From: Paraescarpia echinospica
Taxonomy: Eukaryota; Annelida; Polychaeta; Sabellida; Siboglinidae
Length of the DNA: 64,000 nt
Direction of reading: 5' to 3'
Assembly (NCBI GenBank): GCA_020002185.1
Contig: CM034544.1
Span: 5,655,554 to 5,719,553, forward strand
This document shows, piece after piece, positions 24,366 through 35,500 of the stretch. The translations under genes and the position numbers were made by a program. The notes under the pieces were generated by a model. It worked only from the letters and a program-made list of their open reading frames with translations, did not search any database and was not told the origin of the DNA. The number at the start of each line of letters is the position of its first letter. Position 1 is the first letter of the stretch.

Positions 24366-24596
24366 TGACGCACCTGAGGACAGGACACTGCAGGCACTGT
24401 TTGCACACAAAACTACACATTGGAGAAACAGACGTGTCCTTGTGGCACAGCACCAATGACAGTGGGACACCTCCTACAAGACTGTCCAACACACCAAAAT
24501 GAAAGGAAGAAAACATGGCCTACAGACACCCCAGTAAGGGAAAATAGCTTTGGCCTACAGGAAGACCTGCAACAAACAGCGACCTTCATACAATAA
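24366..24596 (+). pseudogene. C-terminal fragment of a second LINE type with Cys-His knuckle
   Basis: HLRTGHCRHCLHTKLHIGET is followed, after a frameshift near 24433, by CPCGTAPMTVGHLLQDCP and ENSFGLQEDLQQTATFIQ with a TAA at 24594-24596. This Cys-rich tail is seen at the end of many jockey/R1-like animal LINE proteins. The polymerase part is absent. An (AAT)n run and a GCGCC-containing tail follow. Confidence 0.75.
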
Positions 24597-24665
24597 TAAT
24601 AATAAGATAACTTCTATTGCGCCTAAATCCTTGGAAACCAAGCTCAGAGGCGCAACCAGAGTCCC
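24590..24665 (+). repeat. Dispersed (AAT)n tail element, copy 1
   Basis: (AAT)n is followed by AACTTCTATTGCGCC and GAGCTCAGAGGCGC-like sequence. A related copy in the same orientation lies at 42250-42315 in PAK intron 2. It may be the 3' end of a LINE or a SINE. Confidence 0.65.
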
Positions 24666-25639
24666 AGTCTGAGTGAATGCTAATTGCTGAAGAAGTATCA
24701 CTTATAACCAACTATTTTTTTAATTTCTCACAAATTACTTGTAATTAACAGTGAACTTAATTTAAATTTTATTTACTTTTTTAATGCAATTGAATGGTTT
24801 TCACAATTATTTATAATTTCATTAAAAAAAAAATTATATCCAAGTTGAATGTACCTATCACACTGTTCAGCCTAATTAGTTGCAAAAGAAAAATAAACTT
24901 ATTATTTTTGCTATTTACTGTTGATTGAACTGAACTTCAGGGTTTCTTTGGTGTTTAATTGGACATAATTCACCTCAAAAGAAATATTCAAAAATAAAAT
25001 TTATGATGAGGTATATTATGTACGATCATTTGTATTATTTTTTTTACATATTAAAAAATATTCCTGTATTGATATAGCCACCTTGTATAAGCAGAGTCAC
25101 TGTGTGACATTTCCGAGAAATGTTCATATTAAAGTTCCACATTAACCACCACTAATAAGGCCACTTCACTACTCAGGAACCTTGTCACCCAGAATTAAAT
25201 GGCCAGATTACCTATGCAATTACTGTTGGTCATGGTTGAGCGACCATGATCAATGGACCATCCACTACATGTAACAATAGCCACAAAAAGGCATGCTCCA
25301 GACACTGTTTGTTTACCTGGAAACCAGCAAACTATAAAAAGCATAGCTACACTTCTGTAAGGTGAAACTATGTAATCAAATTATTGGCAATGAAACAGAT
25401 ACTGTAGTGGCTGTATATGTGCAGACATCTTACAATATCAAAACTCTTAGATGTCCGAAAACATTTATAAAAGGATTAACAAATCATTCACAGACAGCTG
25501 TCTCAGTATTTACGAATATGAATGAGTCCTGATGTTGTGCTTCATTTGCCAATCCTTGCTATTAATAACAAGATAACAAGATTGACACCCAGAGAATTAA
25601 TTCTAGATGGCAGGTTGACAAGAAAGCGTTTTGGTTTAT
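24666..25639. other. AT-rich DNA, nothing recognised
   Basis: About 1 kb of unique AT-rich sequence with no supported feature. Confidence 0.4.
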
Positions 25640-25945
25640 CGAGAGTCCAACCCTTTTTATCTATGTATATCCTGCCCTTCTGAGGTATGTGTCAATTTTA
25701 TTTTTTAACATATTCACAATACTAGCACCCACACAATCAGCAGATAATCTGTTCAAATCATTTATTGTGAAAAAAAGAACTTTCTTAAATCTAATCGACA
25801 TCGCTCCTTTATTAATGTAACTTCATCTCCCCTAGTCTTTCTATCTTTCTTAACTGAGAAAAAAATATTACTATCAATATCTTCTTAACCATTCAATATT
25901 TTAAACTTTCTACCTGATCTCCTCTCAATCTCCTGGTCCCTAGTG
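25560..25945 (-). pseudogene. 3' end of a LINE, antisense copy
   Basis: On the minus strand this matches the LINE tail at 26548-27105, including the AACAAGAT-type terminal repeats and the shared ACTAGCACCCACACAATCAG. The frame is broken. Together with that copy it forms an inverted pair around 600 bp of other sequence. Confidence 0.75.
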
Positions 25946-26035
25946 TACGCGTGTGTGTGTGTGCGTGTGTGTGTGCGTGTGTGCGTGCGTGCATGTGCGT
26001 GTGTGTGTGAGTGCGTGTGTGCATGCATGCATATG
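25946..26035. repeat. (GT)n/(GC)n microsatellite
   Basis: Mixed GTGTGT, GCGTGT and GCATGC simple sequence. Confidence 0.9.
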
Positions 26036-26545
26036 GCTACATGGACTTAGATATGTAACATTGTATATTTATTGCATATGCAGAATTGAAACCGTGAACC
26101 AACATAAACATGTTTAAAAGGACTAAAATCAGACAACCAGCCTGTCTGTTCCATTTTGCCCGCACTGTCTACGATGCTAACAAAGCATGTGAAACGAATA
26201 ACTAATGCTTTGTTGCCCAATGGTAAAAACTTGCTACACTAACATTAGAGTCAATGACACACCTCCACCAACACTCAGGTGTAAAAATACACAACACCCG
26301 GCAGTGTCACTGTCACTGAAGCAGTACATGAATAAGCCCCAAGCTTTGATGTCAGTGACAGTGGCAGAATCAGTCCTGGCTCCTGTCACAAGCCAAGGGA
26401 CCACCAATGACAGCTCAGCTCTGACTAACACAGAGTTCGTGACTAAAGTTCAATGTGACCTCAAGACATGGCATTATTGTCATGGCTATTATTACCATTC
26501 CTGAGTTTGGGATGGGCGAAATAGTTATATGGCAAGTACTGCCAT
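26036..26545. other. Unique DNA between inverted LINE fragments
   Basis: A 99-codon open frame at 26205-26504 has no recognisable domain and is probably chance. Confidence 0.4.
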
Positions 26546-26547
26546 AT

Positions 26548-27105
26548 AGTTAGGCCTCATTTAGAATATTGTATACAAGCGTGGAGGCCATACCGCAAGA
26601 AGGACATAGATATGTTAGAAAGAGTACAGAGGAGAGCGACTAAAATGATACCAAAACTGAGGGATCTTAGTTATGAAAAACGCCTAAAAGAATGTGGTTT
26701 AACAACACTAGAGACCAGGAGATTGAGAGGAGATCAGATAGAAGTGTTTAAAATATTGAATGTTTATGAAAATATTGATAGAAATATGTTTTTTTCAGTT
26801 AAGAAAGATAGAAAGACTAGAGGACATGAAGTTACATTAGTAAAGGAACAGTGTAGATTAGACGTAAGAAAGTTTTCATTTTCACAAAGGACTGTGAATG
26901 TATGGAACAGATTATCTGATGATTGTGTGGGTGCTAGTAGTGTGAATATGTTTAAAAATAAAATCGACACATACCTCAGAAGGGCTGGATATATGTAGAT
27001 AAAAGGGTTGGACTCTCGATAAGCCAAAGGGCTTCCTTGTCCACCTGCCATCTAGAGTTAATTCTCTGGATGGCAATCTTGTTAAATCTTGTTAAATCTT
27101 GTTAC
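26548..27105 (+). pseudogene. Reverse transcriptase C-terminal region of a CR1/jockey-like LINE
   Basis: A long frame contains VRPHLEYCIQAW, MLERVQRRATKMIP, NVWNRLSDDC and NKIDTYLRRAGYM, then a TAG at 26996-26998. These mark the region after the polymerase palm of many metazoan LINEs. The 3' UTR ends in short AAATCTTGTT repeats, as expected of a LINE terminus. Everything 5' of this region is absent. The same 3' end is present antisense at 25560-25945 and inside the Ty3-like element. Confidence 0.85.
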
Positions 27106-27555
27106 TGCATACTACAATATGCACTATATTTCATCGTTTCTATACAAGTATGCTTTATTTATTTATTTATTTAGTATTTTAGTTTTAGTTGCATACATAT
27201 ATGTAGACATAAAAAGTTATATAAAATACAAATAGTATTAATTAATTTGTTTAACTATTGAAACATGGCAGAGAGCACAAAGACATTTCTGTGCTATAGA
27301 AATACTATATATTTTATTATTACATGTTATACTTAATTATGTATGCAATTTTGTAATGATTTCAAATGTTATTTTTTGTATTTGCTACACTGCAATCCCA
27401 TCAAAAAAGGCAAATGCTCACAACTGCTGTGGCGCAAATTAATTAATGTACAGTTACTGTAAATTCATTTACAAAAACATTATTACTTCAAATTAATTAA
27501 TATAAAACGGGTTCAGTGTGATTGTATTATTTGTCCGCCCGATAGAAAATGTATG
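27106..27555. other. AT-rich DNA
   Basis: It includes a short TTTA/TATT repeat around 27155-27170; nothing else was recognised. Confidence 0.4.
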
Positions 27556-27563
27556 CATTGAAT

Positions 27564-27696
27564 CAGACCTGGAGCCAAAGTACTCGGTACTCGTGTACTC
27601 GAGTACATTTTTGAAGTACTTGTACTCATACTCATCCATTGTCAAAGTACTCATACTCGTACTTGTACTCATAAAATGTACTCGGCCCCAGGTCTG
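27564..27696. mobile_element. hAT-type MITE with perfect 8-bp target duplication
   Basis: The 133-bp element starts CAGACCTGGAGCC and ends GGCCCCAGGTCTG, a 13-bp terminal inverted repeat with one mismatch. It is flanked on both sides by CATTGAAT (27556-27563 and 27697-27704). Terminal CAG and 8-bp duplications are the signature of the hAT superfamily. The inside consists of GTACTC/GAGTAC motifs, direct and inverted, so it folds strongly and has no coding capacity. Confidence 0.88.
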
Positions 27697-27704
27697 CATT
27701 GAAT

Positions 27705-29309
27705 ATGAAATGAGCAATACTTCTGCAACACTTTGATTTATTTTTAACATTATTAAATTGTGTCTTATTTACTATAAGAAAGTATAGAAACCTTTTGCAA
27801 TACTTCAATAAATATTTAAATATACTTCTATAAATATTTTCAATACATCTGAAGATTTGAATTTTTAGTTTAAATGACAGTTTTAGTACTAATGTTTTAG
27901 TTTAATGATCATGACGCATGATGTATTGTAAAGCGCCACTAACAATTGTGGATCTGGCATTATAACAAATTAAATATATTATTATTAAGAGTAAATTAGA
28001 GGATGGTAGAAACAGTGTTAATTGTTATCAACTTTCAGATTGGAAACCCCATAGAATGTGTGCATATAAATTGTAAAAAAACATAACTAGCTGCTCCCCA
28101 ATCAGTTAATAAATGAAAGCTCCCTCAAAAGTTAACTAATGAAACCTATTGTACAATCCCTTTAAAACAAATGTTATACAGAGATGAATTTGAAGTAGCC
28201 TAAATCATTACAATACTAAATGAGAAAATAATCACTTTCATCTCACACTGTAACAAGATCATTGGTGACCACAAAACAATAATGATTATGCTTCATGACA
28301 GAGTGTCTCTTCAAGCATTCACACCGCTCAAGATTGGGTGACAACGTCCAGTGACAAATTATATCTTGACTGAAACTGTCACCTAATGTACTTGTAAGAA
28401 CAACAATGTAAACCAGCAGTGGAATATAACAAAATAAGTAACATATCTGCAGAATTATGACTTAGATACAATTACACGCATTGACCTATGTATGCGACGC
28501 TATGCTTAGTGCAATGTATAAGAATAATGACAAACTGTCCAACTTGTATTCTGCAATTGTTGTTGAGCTAATGTTAGGGGAATGTCCTTAAAACATCGAC
28601 ATCACCAAATATTGAAGGAGCCTTATCAATCTGTATATTTTTGTCTCATCTCATTTCAAATTTTTTTGTATGAAAAATGAAACCTACCTATTATCCACTG
28701 ACATATTTTTTTTAACTGACTGCGATTAATACTTAAAGTACTTACACACAATTTAAGTGGCCATCAAATAATTGCATTATAAAATGGAGAATTGCTATTT
28801 CTTAAAGATAGCTATATAATATATATTTTCTTTAAAAAGTATTATTTCCAAATGAGGAATATATCTCTACTGTTGAGTTTTATATCTTAGAGATCAGCAG
28901 CGCTGTGTCCAGACAGGGCATAAACACAGTAAATTTACATTACTAGGCATAGACACCAGGTTCATGGTACCAATGGTGGTATAGTGTTTCTGTTGAAAGA
29001 AACCAATGTCACTACACATTAACTCTGATATTATTAATACTAAACTGCATACTCTGTGTATCACAAATGTATACACTTTTTACCATAGCATACACAATAA
29101 CATCTTCCAAAGCAAAAACTAGTGATGTTGTAGGCCATATATATGAATCAGAGAACATTGTTATGGCTAAGATAATACAACTACAACAGGACATACAAGC
29201 GAGGAATCGAGCACACCTTTCGTGTGGCGTCTCGTGCATAATCAACTCGGAATTCCTGACCACCAGTAATGCTACTGACACTAATACTGACCAGTATTAC
29301 TAGACATTT
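27705..29309. other. AT-rich DNA, no gene recognised
   Basis: Small open frames on both strands around 28900-29300 show no domain or splice framework. Confidence 0.35.
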
Positions 29310-29860
29310 ATAAAAAAAATTATCCCCGCGGAACGAGACAGATTCGCTAGCCAGCGACCTCAGATCACTGGACATGAAACAGCACGTCGGAACAGAGCGC
29401 AGCTTTGAAGAAATCAAGAGAGATTTTACTCACGCACGACGCTGCTACTTTCCGAGTAATGTTCCCCATGTCTATGCCGTTACCGCGTCTTGGGACACTG
29501 ACATCGAAGTTTCGCTGGGTAGCCGTTGCCAGCCATCAAGTTTCATTTAGGCGCCTGTACGCATAATGCCTCGCGACACTCCCTCTACAATACCGCGCGA
29601 GTTTGAAAGCTCACGCAGGTAAACAGACGCCTTCACATGTGGCTGGCTGTCGCCACGGTTCACTGACGCTGATGGCTGCGGTCGATGTTTGCAGCGCGCG
29701 TGCCCCGGCGTGACGTCAATGGCTCGCGTACAAACCGCTTAGTTTGTTCTAGATATCGGTCGCCTCGCTCTAACTGCTAACTGGCGCGCGCTTCGTGACG
29801 CAGGCTCTCATCACGTCGCTCTTGCATCATGTTTTATTGGAGTCACACAAATAGGTGTTT
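29310..29860. promoter_or_regulatory. CpG-rich patch with consensus CRE
   Basis: About 550 bp stand out by CpG density (GCGCGC, CCGCGG, CGCCGG-like words) in a CpG-poor window. TGACGTCA, the full cAMP-response element, is at 29711-29718. This could be a promoter of an unseen gene or a distal PAK start. No TATA box, start codon or exon could be tied to it. Confidence 0.35.
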
Positions 29861-30893
29861 GATTTATTAAATGTGCAATTGGCTGCTGGTTTTCTTTGAA
29901 ATCGGTGTATTCCGTGTCGGTTTACAGTAATGACTGAACGTTTCACACATATTATATATGCTTGGCCTATATAACGCAGGGTGTCTGAGCATTTCGATGG
30001 ATTGCAAGTTGTAGTGTTTGTATCTAAGCGACTAATCACCAAATTAATTGATGGATTATGGATTGATGTGGTATAATATTTAGGGGTCGTACATAAACGT
30101 ATAATACGCGTGGACTAATGTGTGTACTAAATCGGCACTAAATTTACTTCATTTGTAATATTTACAGTTATGTTTAAAAAAATAGTTAACCATTTGTATT
30201 TTCAAAAGGCAGCAATTTTGTTAACATGAATCTGATTAATTACACATATTTCAACTGAAATGTGTAAGGCACAGGCCCCAATGAATAGGTCTACTGGTTC
30301 CTACTTGCGAAATATGTTGTTATTCTTATTTGTTTACAACTACCTGATTAATGATTCTTGACTAATCATGCAGGTTAAAATTAAAGCCCTGCAAACTATT
30401 CAGGTTTCAGGAGACAGTTGATGCAGACTATCATCGCAAGCCAGGGCTGTTTGCCATGCAAAACTAGCAATGGCTGATCTCTTACGCGAAGTGCGAAAAT
30501 TAGCTGAGTCAAACTAGTAATTTACTTCGCCAGTCACGACTGTGTCACCCGTGAGAACAGCGCAAATACCCGCCCCAATTTGAAGACGAATAAACGTCTT
30601 CTGGGAATCCCAATATACTGACCCGTTCGCCCATTAGCGCGAGTGGTATTGTGAATTCGAATAATTGCTTCTACTTCCTGAACATTGCATGTAATACGAG
30701 CCACGGTTGGTTGAAATTAGTTTTATTTTGACCACCTGAATTGCTGCAAACCACCGATGTAGTGAGCGATTTTATAGGCTGAGCTTAAATTCAGAGTTTC
30801 GCAAAGCGATCAGCCATGGGTACTGCTGGCTGGCACTGACGTAATCAGCAGTAGCAACCCCTGGCGCGCGAAGATGATCCAGACCTGATGTCA
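29861..30893. other. Unique DNA, nothing recognised
   Basis: It lies between the CpG-rich patch and the TIR element. No coding or RNA feature was supported. Confidence 0.35.
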
Positions 30894-30898
30894 CTGAT

Positions 30899-31721
30899 CA
30901 GAGGCATACCCAGGATTGACATGTTGGGGGGGGTTCCAAACGGGTATCACCATCACAGTGACGCGGGAACGAAATTTATATTGGGGGGGGGCTGCCGGAG
31001 CTTCAGCATCACTGAAAAATGTTCGCCGCCGCACATTCGCATATCTTCACATCTTCCTTCACCTTGTGGCTATCTCGGTTGGCTCGACTGTGACATCGGA
31101 AGACGGGGGGAGGAGGGTGCTGTTGGAAATATTTTCGCCGCTGCGCCGCTGTAACTTCAGCTTCTCCGCTTGTTTGGCTGTGAACTCATGACATCCGAAC
31201 ACGGGGGTGAGGGGGGGGGCAGTACTGTTGAAAATTATATTTTTTACGTCGCGCCGCTGCTGTAAATTCTTTGTCTCGGTTGAAATTATGATATCGGAAG
31301 ACGGGGGAGGGGTGTTGGAGGTGGGTCGGTGCTGTTGGATTTTTTTCGCCGCCTATTACTGGGAGTGAGAGCATGCAGAAAAGCATATACCGTATGTCTG
31401 CCCTCCAATTGTCCACCCATCTTTCACAGTCGACAAAATACACATTAATCGTCTCATAAAATGTTGATTTCCACCCGCCTTTGACGCTCGCCACAAAAAT
31501 AAACAGTCACGCTCACATTTAATGGGGGGCAGATCCATATGTCTGCCCCCCCCCCCGGAGAAATTCCAGGGAGGTTGCTGCCCCCCCCCCTCCCCGTTCC
31601 CGCGCCTATGCACCGTCATCTTTCCCCGTACACATGTACACTGCCACAATACTGGTCAAACAACAGAGCAGTATTTTGGGGGGTTTCCGGGCAAGCAGAA
31701 ACCCCCCTGCGTACGCCTCTG
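30899..31721. mobile_element. Non-autonomous TIR element with 5-bp target duplication
   Basis: The left end CAGAGGCATACCCAGG matches the inverted right end (read inward CAGAGGCGTACGCAGG) at 14 of 16 positions. CTGAT flanks both ends (30894-30898 and 31722-31726). The inside carries long G- and C-runs and two to three degenerate copies of a block with GGAAGACGGGGGAGG and GTGCTGTTGGA. No transposase is present. The superfamily was not determined; a 5-bp duplication argues against Tc1/mariner. Confidence 0.75.
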
Positions 31722-32060
31722 CTGATGCACAACAATAAAGGAAATCGATGTTATCACATCTCCCGAAAACCGAATGTAGACTTCACAGCGCAGCACAACT
31801 TTTCCCGTGTAGTTAGAACGCAGACCAGCATAAATTACATGGGGTAAGTGCGATGGGTGTGATCCAGCGTTCGACCTTTACCCAAAAAGGTGCTGGTCAG
31901 TCGGACCAACAACTTCAAAAAGTTACTGGTTCGACAGCAAAGTTTCTGCTCCGCATCTGACCAAGTCACACAAAAACAACGACAAATTATGCGAGTGCAA
32001 AACAATATCGAAAAAATACAGTTATATTGACAGATCAGAATCATTTAATACACATGTGTC
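31722..32060. other. Unique DNA
   Basis: Nothing supported. Confidence 0.35.
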
Positions 32061-32236
32061 AGATAGGAATTATCCTTTAAGAATATTTGTTGGCAATTTA
32101 AAATATAACATTACAATTTCACCGTGCTGACTAGGATACATGGCTGATAGATAGGAATTATCCTTTAAGAGTATTTGTTGGCAATTTAAAATATAACATT
32201 ACAATTTCACCGTGCTGACTAGGATACATGGCTGAC
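32061..32236. repeat. 88-bp tandem duplication, two copies
   Basis: AGATAGGAATTATCCTTTAA recurs at 32061 and 32149. The two copies are almost identical. Confidence 0.93.
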
Positions 32237-32417
32237 ATAGGGTAGGGTGGGGCATGGTGGACCCCTTAAGGGAAAATGGGCATAGTTATTCATGAACTTG
32301 TCATTTTGACTTCCTGTTACTGTCAAACGTTTGCCGTGCCGTTATGCTATGTATTAGCAAAAGCATTTGTGACATTTGACAACAATAACTTTTATAATCG
32401 TTAATTAAAAATATTGT

Positions 32418-32462
32418 CCCGGGGACCTCATGCCCTCTTGTGTGGGGCATGAGGTCCCCGGG
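32418..32462. repeat. Perfect 18-bp hairpin with 9-nt loop
   Basis: The arm CCCGGGGACCTCATGCCC pairs exactly with 32445-32462. Related words (GGGGCATGGTGGACCCC at about 32250, GCTCCATGCCCC at 32464) lie nearby. They may be the subterminal region of the pogo-like element. Confidence 0.9.
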
Positions 32463-32486
32463 GGCTCCATGCCCCATAGATGGTTT

Positions 32487-32758
32487 CATTGTATAACATA
32501 CGAATACTAAAATGAAACAAACTCGTGATCGACGTGAAAATGGAGTGTATGTATTACCCAATACAGGTATCTAACCTACATAATTACGACAATACTTCAC
32601 TGTCAGGTAAAATAACTTTACCATTGTACAACATACGAATACTGAAATGAGACAAACTCGTGATCAACGTGAACATGGAGTGTAGGTATTATCTTATCCA
32701 ACACAGGTACCTAACAAACAAAATTATGACAGTCCTTCACTGTCAGGTGACATAACGT
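32487..32758. repeat. 135-bp tandem duplication, two diverged copies
   Basis: ACATACGAATACT, ACAAACTCGTGATC and CTTCACTGTCAGGT occur in the same order 135 bp apart. Confidence 0.85.
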
Positions 32759-32796
32759 TATAAAAACTGAATGCACCCGGCAACTGACAGCTTCGT

Positions 32797-34515
32797 TCAG
32801 TCACTATCTGACTCGCAGTTTGGACAGATGAACCCTGGCAGTTCTGGCGTGCAGTCGTTGTGTGCCCATTTCTGGCACATCTGACACTGCACCCACACTT
32901 CCCTTGACCTGTTGTTCACGAACGGCTCGCCGCAGATGATGCATGGCCGATCCTCCTCCTCACAGCTGACGCGTCTTCTCTTTGGTTTCGTCACTGCGAT
33001 CTTGCTTGTGTTTTTTCTCCACTGTGACTTCCCTTTTGGTTTCACCGTTCGCTTCGTCTTCTCGTTGTTTGACTCGCGTTCAGCAAGTTGTCTCTTATAA
33101 GGACATGAAGTCAACACCGCAGCTGATTCAGCAACACGTGACCTCGGACGTGGACGGGATAGTTTGGGTTTTGGCGACAGTTTCTCTATGAGGTCACTGA
33201 CCAACTGGCGTGTTGCCAGCGAGGCTGTAGATGATCCGGCAGTTGGAGGCTGTACTGAGGAGGATCCGGCAGTTGGCGGCAAGGCAGAGGAGGATCTAGC
33301 GGTCGGTGGCAAGGCATCCTCATTGGTAACCGCAGCGGTAACATTGTGTTCATCCGTGAAGATTTCTGCGTCGCATGGCCAAATTCCGCAAGCGCAAAAG
33401 CCTGCCACGGTTTTGTTTGGTGTGGCGGATCGCAGGAATGCCTTTCCCACTATTGCTGCCACGTCGTATGCGGTGATTCTCTTTCCGGGATTGGCGACCA
33501 TCCAGCTGTCAGCCGCTGCATTGTACGCACCCTTGAGGGATTTGAAGTATGACCTGTCCAATGACTGCAACTTGTGTGTGGTGTGCGGTGGCAGTGTGAT
33601 CAAGGTAATGTCACGGCTCCTCGTATACTCTACCGCAGCCATAGTCTTGAGACTGTGGTGGATATCGAGGATTACGATATGATGCATTAGTGAAATTGGC
33701 AAAATGCTCCAGCCACCTCACAAACAGATCAGAGTCCGTCCAGCCGTTGGAACTGCAGTAGCCAACGGATTGACATGGCGCACCTGTCATCAGCGATTCA
33801 ACCATCCTCTTTCTCGGGAAGATCAACATCGGTGGCAAATATGTACCGACCGGGTTCATCCAGCAGATGACGGTGATGGTAGCGCCCGCTCCCCGCTTGT
33901 CATTTTCTCCACCTGGTGAACTCCTTTCGTGGCAACAATCTTGCCGGGCTTTTGCACATTCGTTATTCCGGTTTCGTCCATGTTCCACATTCGTGCTGAC
34001 GTGTACGTGGACATCTCCAATTGTGATTTATACAGTTCGAAGAATTGGCGTACCTTTGTTCGAATGAAACCGACAGTCAGCGCAATGCTGGTGCCCTGTG
34101 GGCGCCGGGTTGCCAAATCTTCGTGCCGTTTGAAGAACCCGCGCAATCGCGCCCTGCCATCTTCGTTTCGGCAGAAAAATTGTGTTTCAGATCCAAATTT
34201 TCAGCGAGGTTGTAGCACAGGCGTCTCACGTCTACAGTCGTCAACCCGTACAAACATTTCTCTATGTAAGAAATGTAGTCGCGCAGAATGCTCTCACTCA
34301 GCGGGAGCAGTTAGCGCTGTATTCATCGGCCCAAGCGCAAGGGCACCCCGAGTAGCAACCCTGTTGTCACGGTGTCTACGCAACGTACGTGTGGGCACGT
34401 CATACAGCCGTCTGACTGTCTTCAACGGCTGCTGCTCCAAAGCTAAGAGTGCAGCTTTCAGCGTTTCATCGCCGTACGCACACCGTTCCGTCTTTCGCTT
34501 GTATGTGCGAACCAT
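32797..34515 (-). pseudogene. pogo/Tigger-like DDE transposase with C-terminal PHD-type zinc finger
   Basis: Reading from 34515 leftward, an N-terminal helix-turn-helix contains ALLALEQQPLKTVRRLYDVP. A CENP-B-like region follows with EKCLYGLTTVDVRRLC. The DDE core begins at MWNMDETGIT (first catalytic Asp near 33977). The next recognisable blocks are NGWTDSDLFVRWLEHFANFT and VILDIHHS with LPPHTTHKLQSLD (second Asp region and its usual PPHxTH neighbour). The C-terminus carries CIICGEPF, VQCQMCQKWAHNDC and FICPNC, a PHD-like Cys4-His-Cys3 pattern. The coding region is close to family length (about 570 codons) but is broken by frameshifts near 33900 and 33690 and by frame changes near 34290. It would bind its ends and cut DNA; this copy is dead. 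The terminal repeats were not located. Confidence 0.88.
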
Positions 34516-34744
34516 ATCTGAGAAAAAAATTGCTCACTAATCAAGTTATCAAACCACATACAGGTCTGAAAATAGTAATGGAGCATTAGTGCGCACTATG
34601 AAATTATTTCGCTGGGATTGTATCAACTCTTCTGCAAGAAATGGATCAACGCGAAAGGCAATACCAGGCGAAACGCATACGTTTTTGTAACTGTTGTGCC
34701 AAAACTTATTTCAGAAATGTTATTGTTGTGGTTTCAATGCTACT
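34516..34744. other. Unique DNA
   Basis: No terminal repeat matching the left flank of the transposase was found here. Confidence 0.35.
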
Positions 34745-35016
34745 ACACGCTAGCTAGGGAGCTATGGTGGATAAGCACGGTTGTAAAGATAAGTTTTTAA
34801 ATGACGACGGAATTTTGTAATATTTTCAACTGATCTAACACTAAGAAGGAGCAAATTCCAAAGAGTTGATGCAGCAAAAGAAAAAGCCCTAGTTCCAATG
34901 TTAGTGATGACTCTAGGAACAAAAAATAGATCAGAACTAGATGATCGAAGCTTGATAGGTTTTCTTACAGGAGTAAGAAGTGAATGCAAATAAGGCGGTT
35001 GCTTACTGGACAGCAC
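34745..35016 (-). pseudogene. C-terminal tail of a CR1-like LINE, copy A
   Basis: The minus-strand frame has RKPIKLRSSSSDLFFVPRV, FAASTLWNLLLLSVRSVENI and FRRHLKTYLYNRAY. The downstream sequence TATCCACCATA(G/C)CTCCCT is shared with copy B at 62560-62780. It is truncated at the 5' side. Confidence 0.8.
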
Positions 35017-35233
35017 CTGTTACGTAATGGTACAGATCTTAAATATTATACGATATCGTACAGGAAGCCAATGCACACACGCACGCACACACGCGTACAC
35101 AGATTGTGTGCGTGCGCGAGTGTGTATCTGGATGTTTTGAACCGATCGAGTCAGTACTTTGTCGATGAGTGTCAAGCGCCAAATAATTATTATGAGTGAA
35201 ACATTTGTCTAATCTTCACATTGCCACATACTA
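35017..35233. other. Spacer with short CA/CG simple sequence
   Basis: A GCACACACGC-type tract lies at about 35070-35125. Confidence 0.5.
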
Positions 35234-35367
35234 ACAGGTGTGTATGCATACATACACACATACATGCATAGATGCATACATACACACATACGCACATACA
35301 TACATACATACATACATACTTACATACATACATGCTTACATACATACATACATACTTACATACATAC

Positions 35368-35398
<31 letters not shown>

Positions 35399-35500
35399 CA
35401 TACTTACATACATACATGCTTACATACATACATACATACTTACATACATACATACATGCATACTTACATACATAAATACTTACATACATGCATGCAAGCA
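35234..35500. repeat. (TACA)n microsatellite with TACATACT variants
   Basis: It is mostly CATA/TACA tetranucleotides with interspersed TACTTACA. Long Tyr/His/Thr frames here are artefacts. Confidence 0.95.

Noticed and set aside
26205..26504. 99-codon open frame between LINE fragments
   Set aside because: No recognisable motif or splice context.
28894..29417. Possible small gene on either strand upstream of the CpG-rich patch
   Set aside because: Frames of 60-89 codons overlap on both strands, with no conserved sequence or splice sites I could trust.
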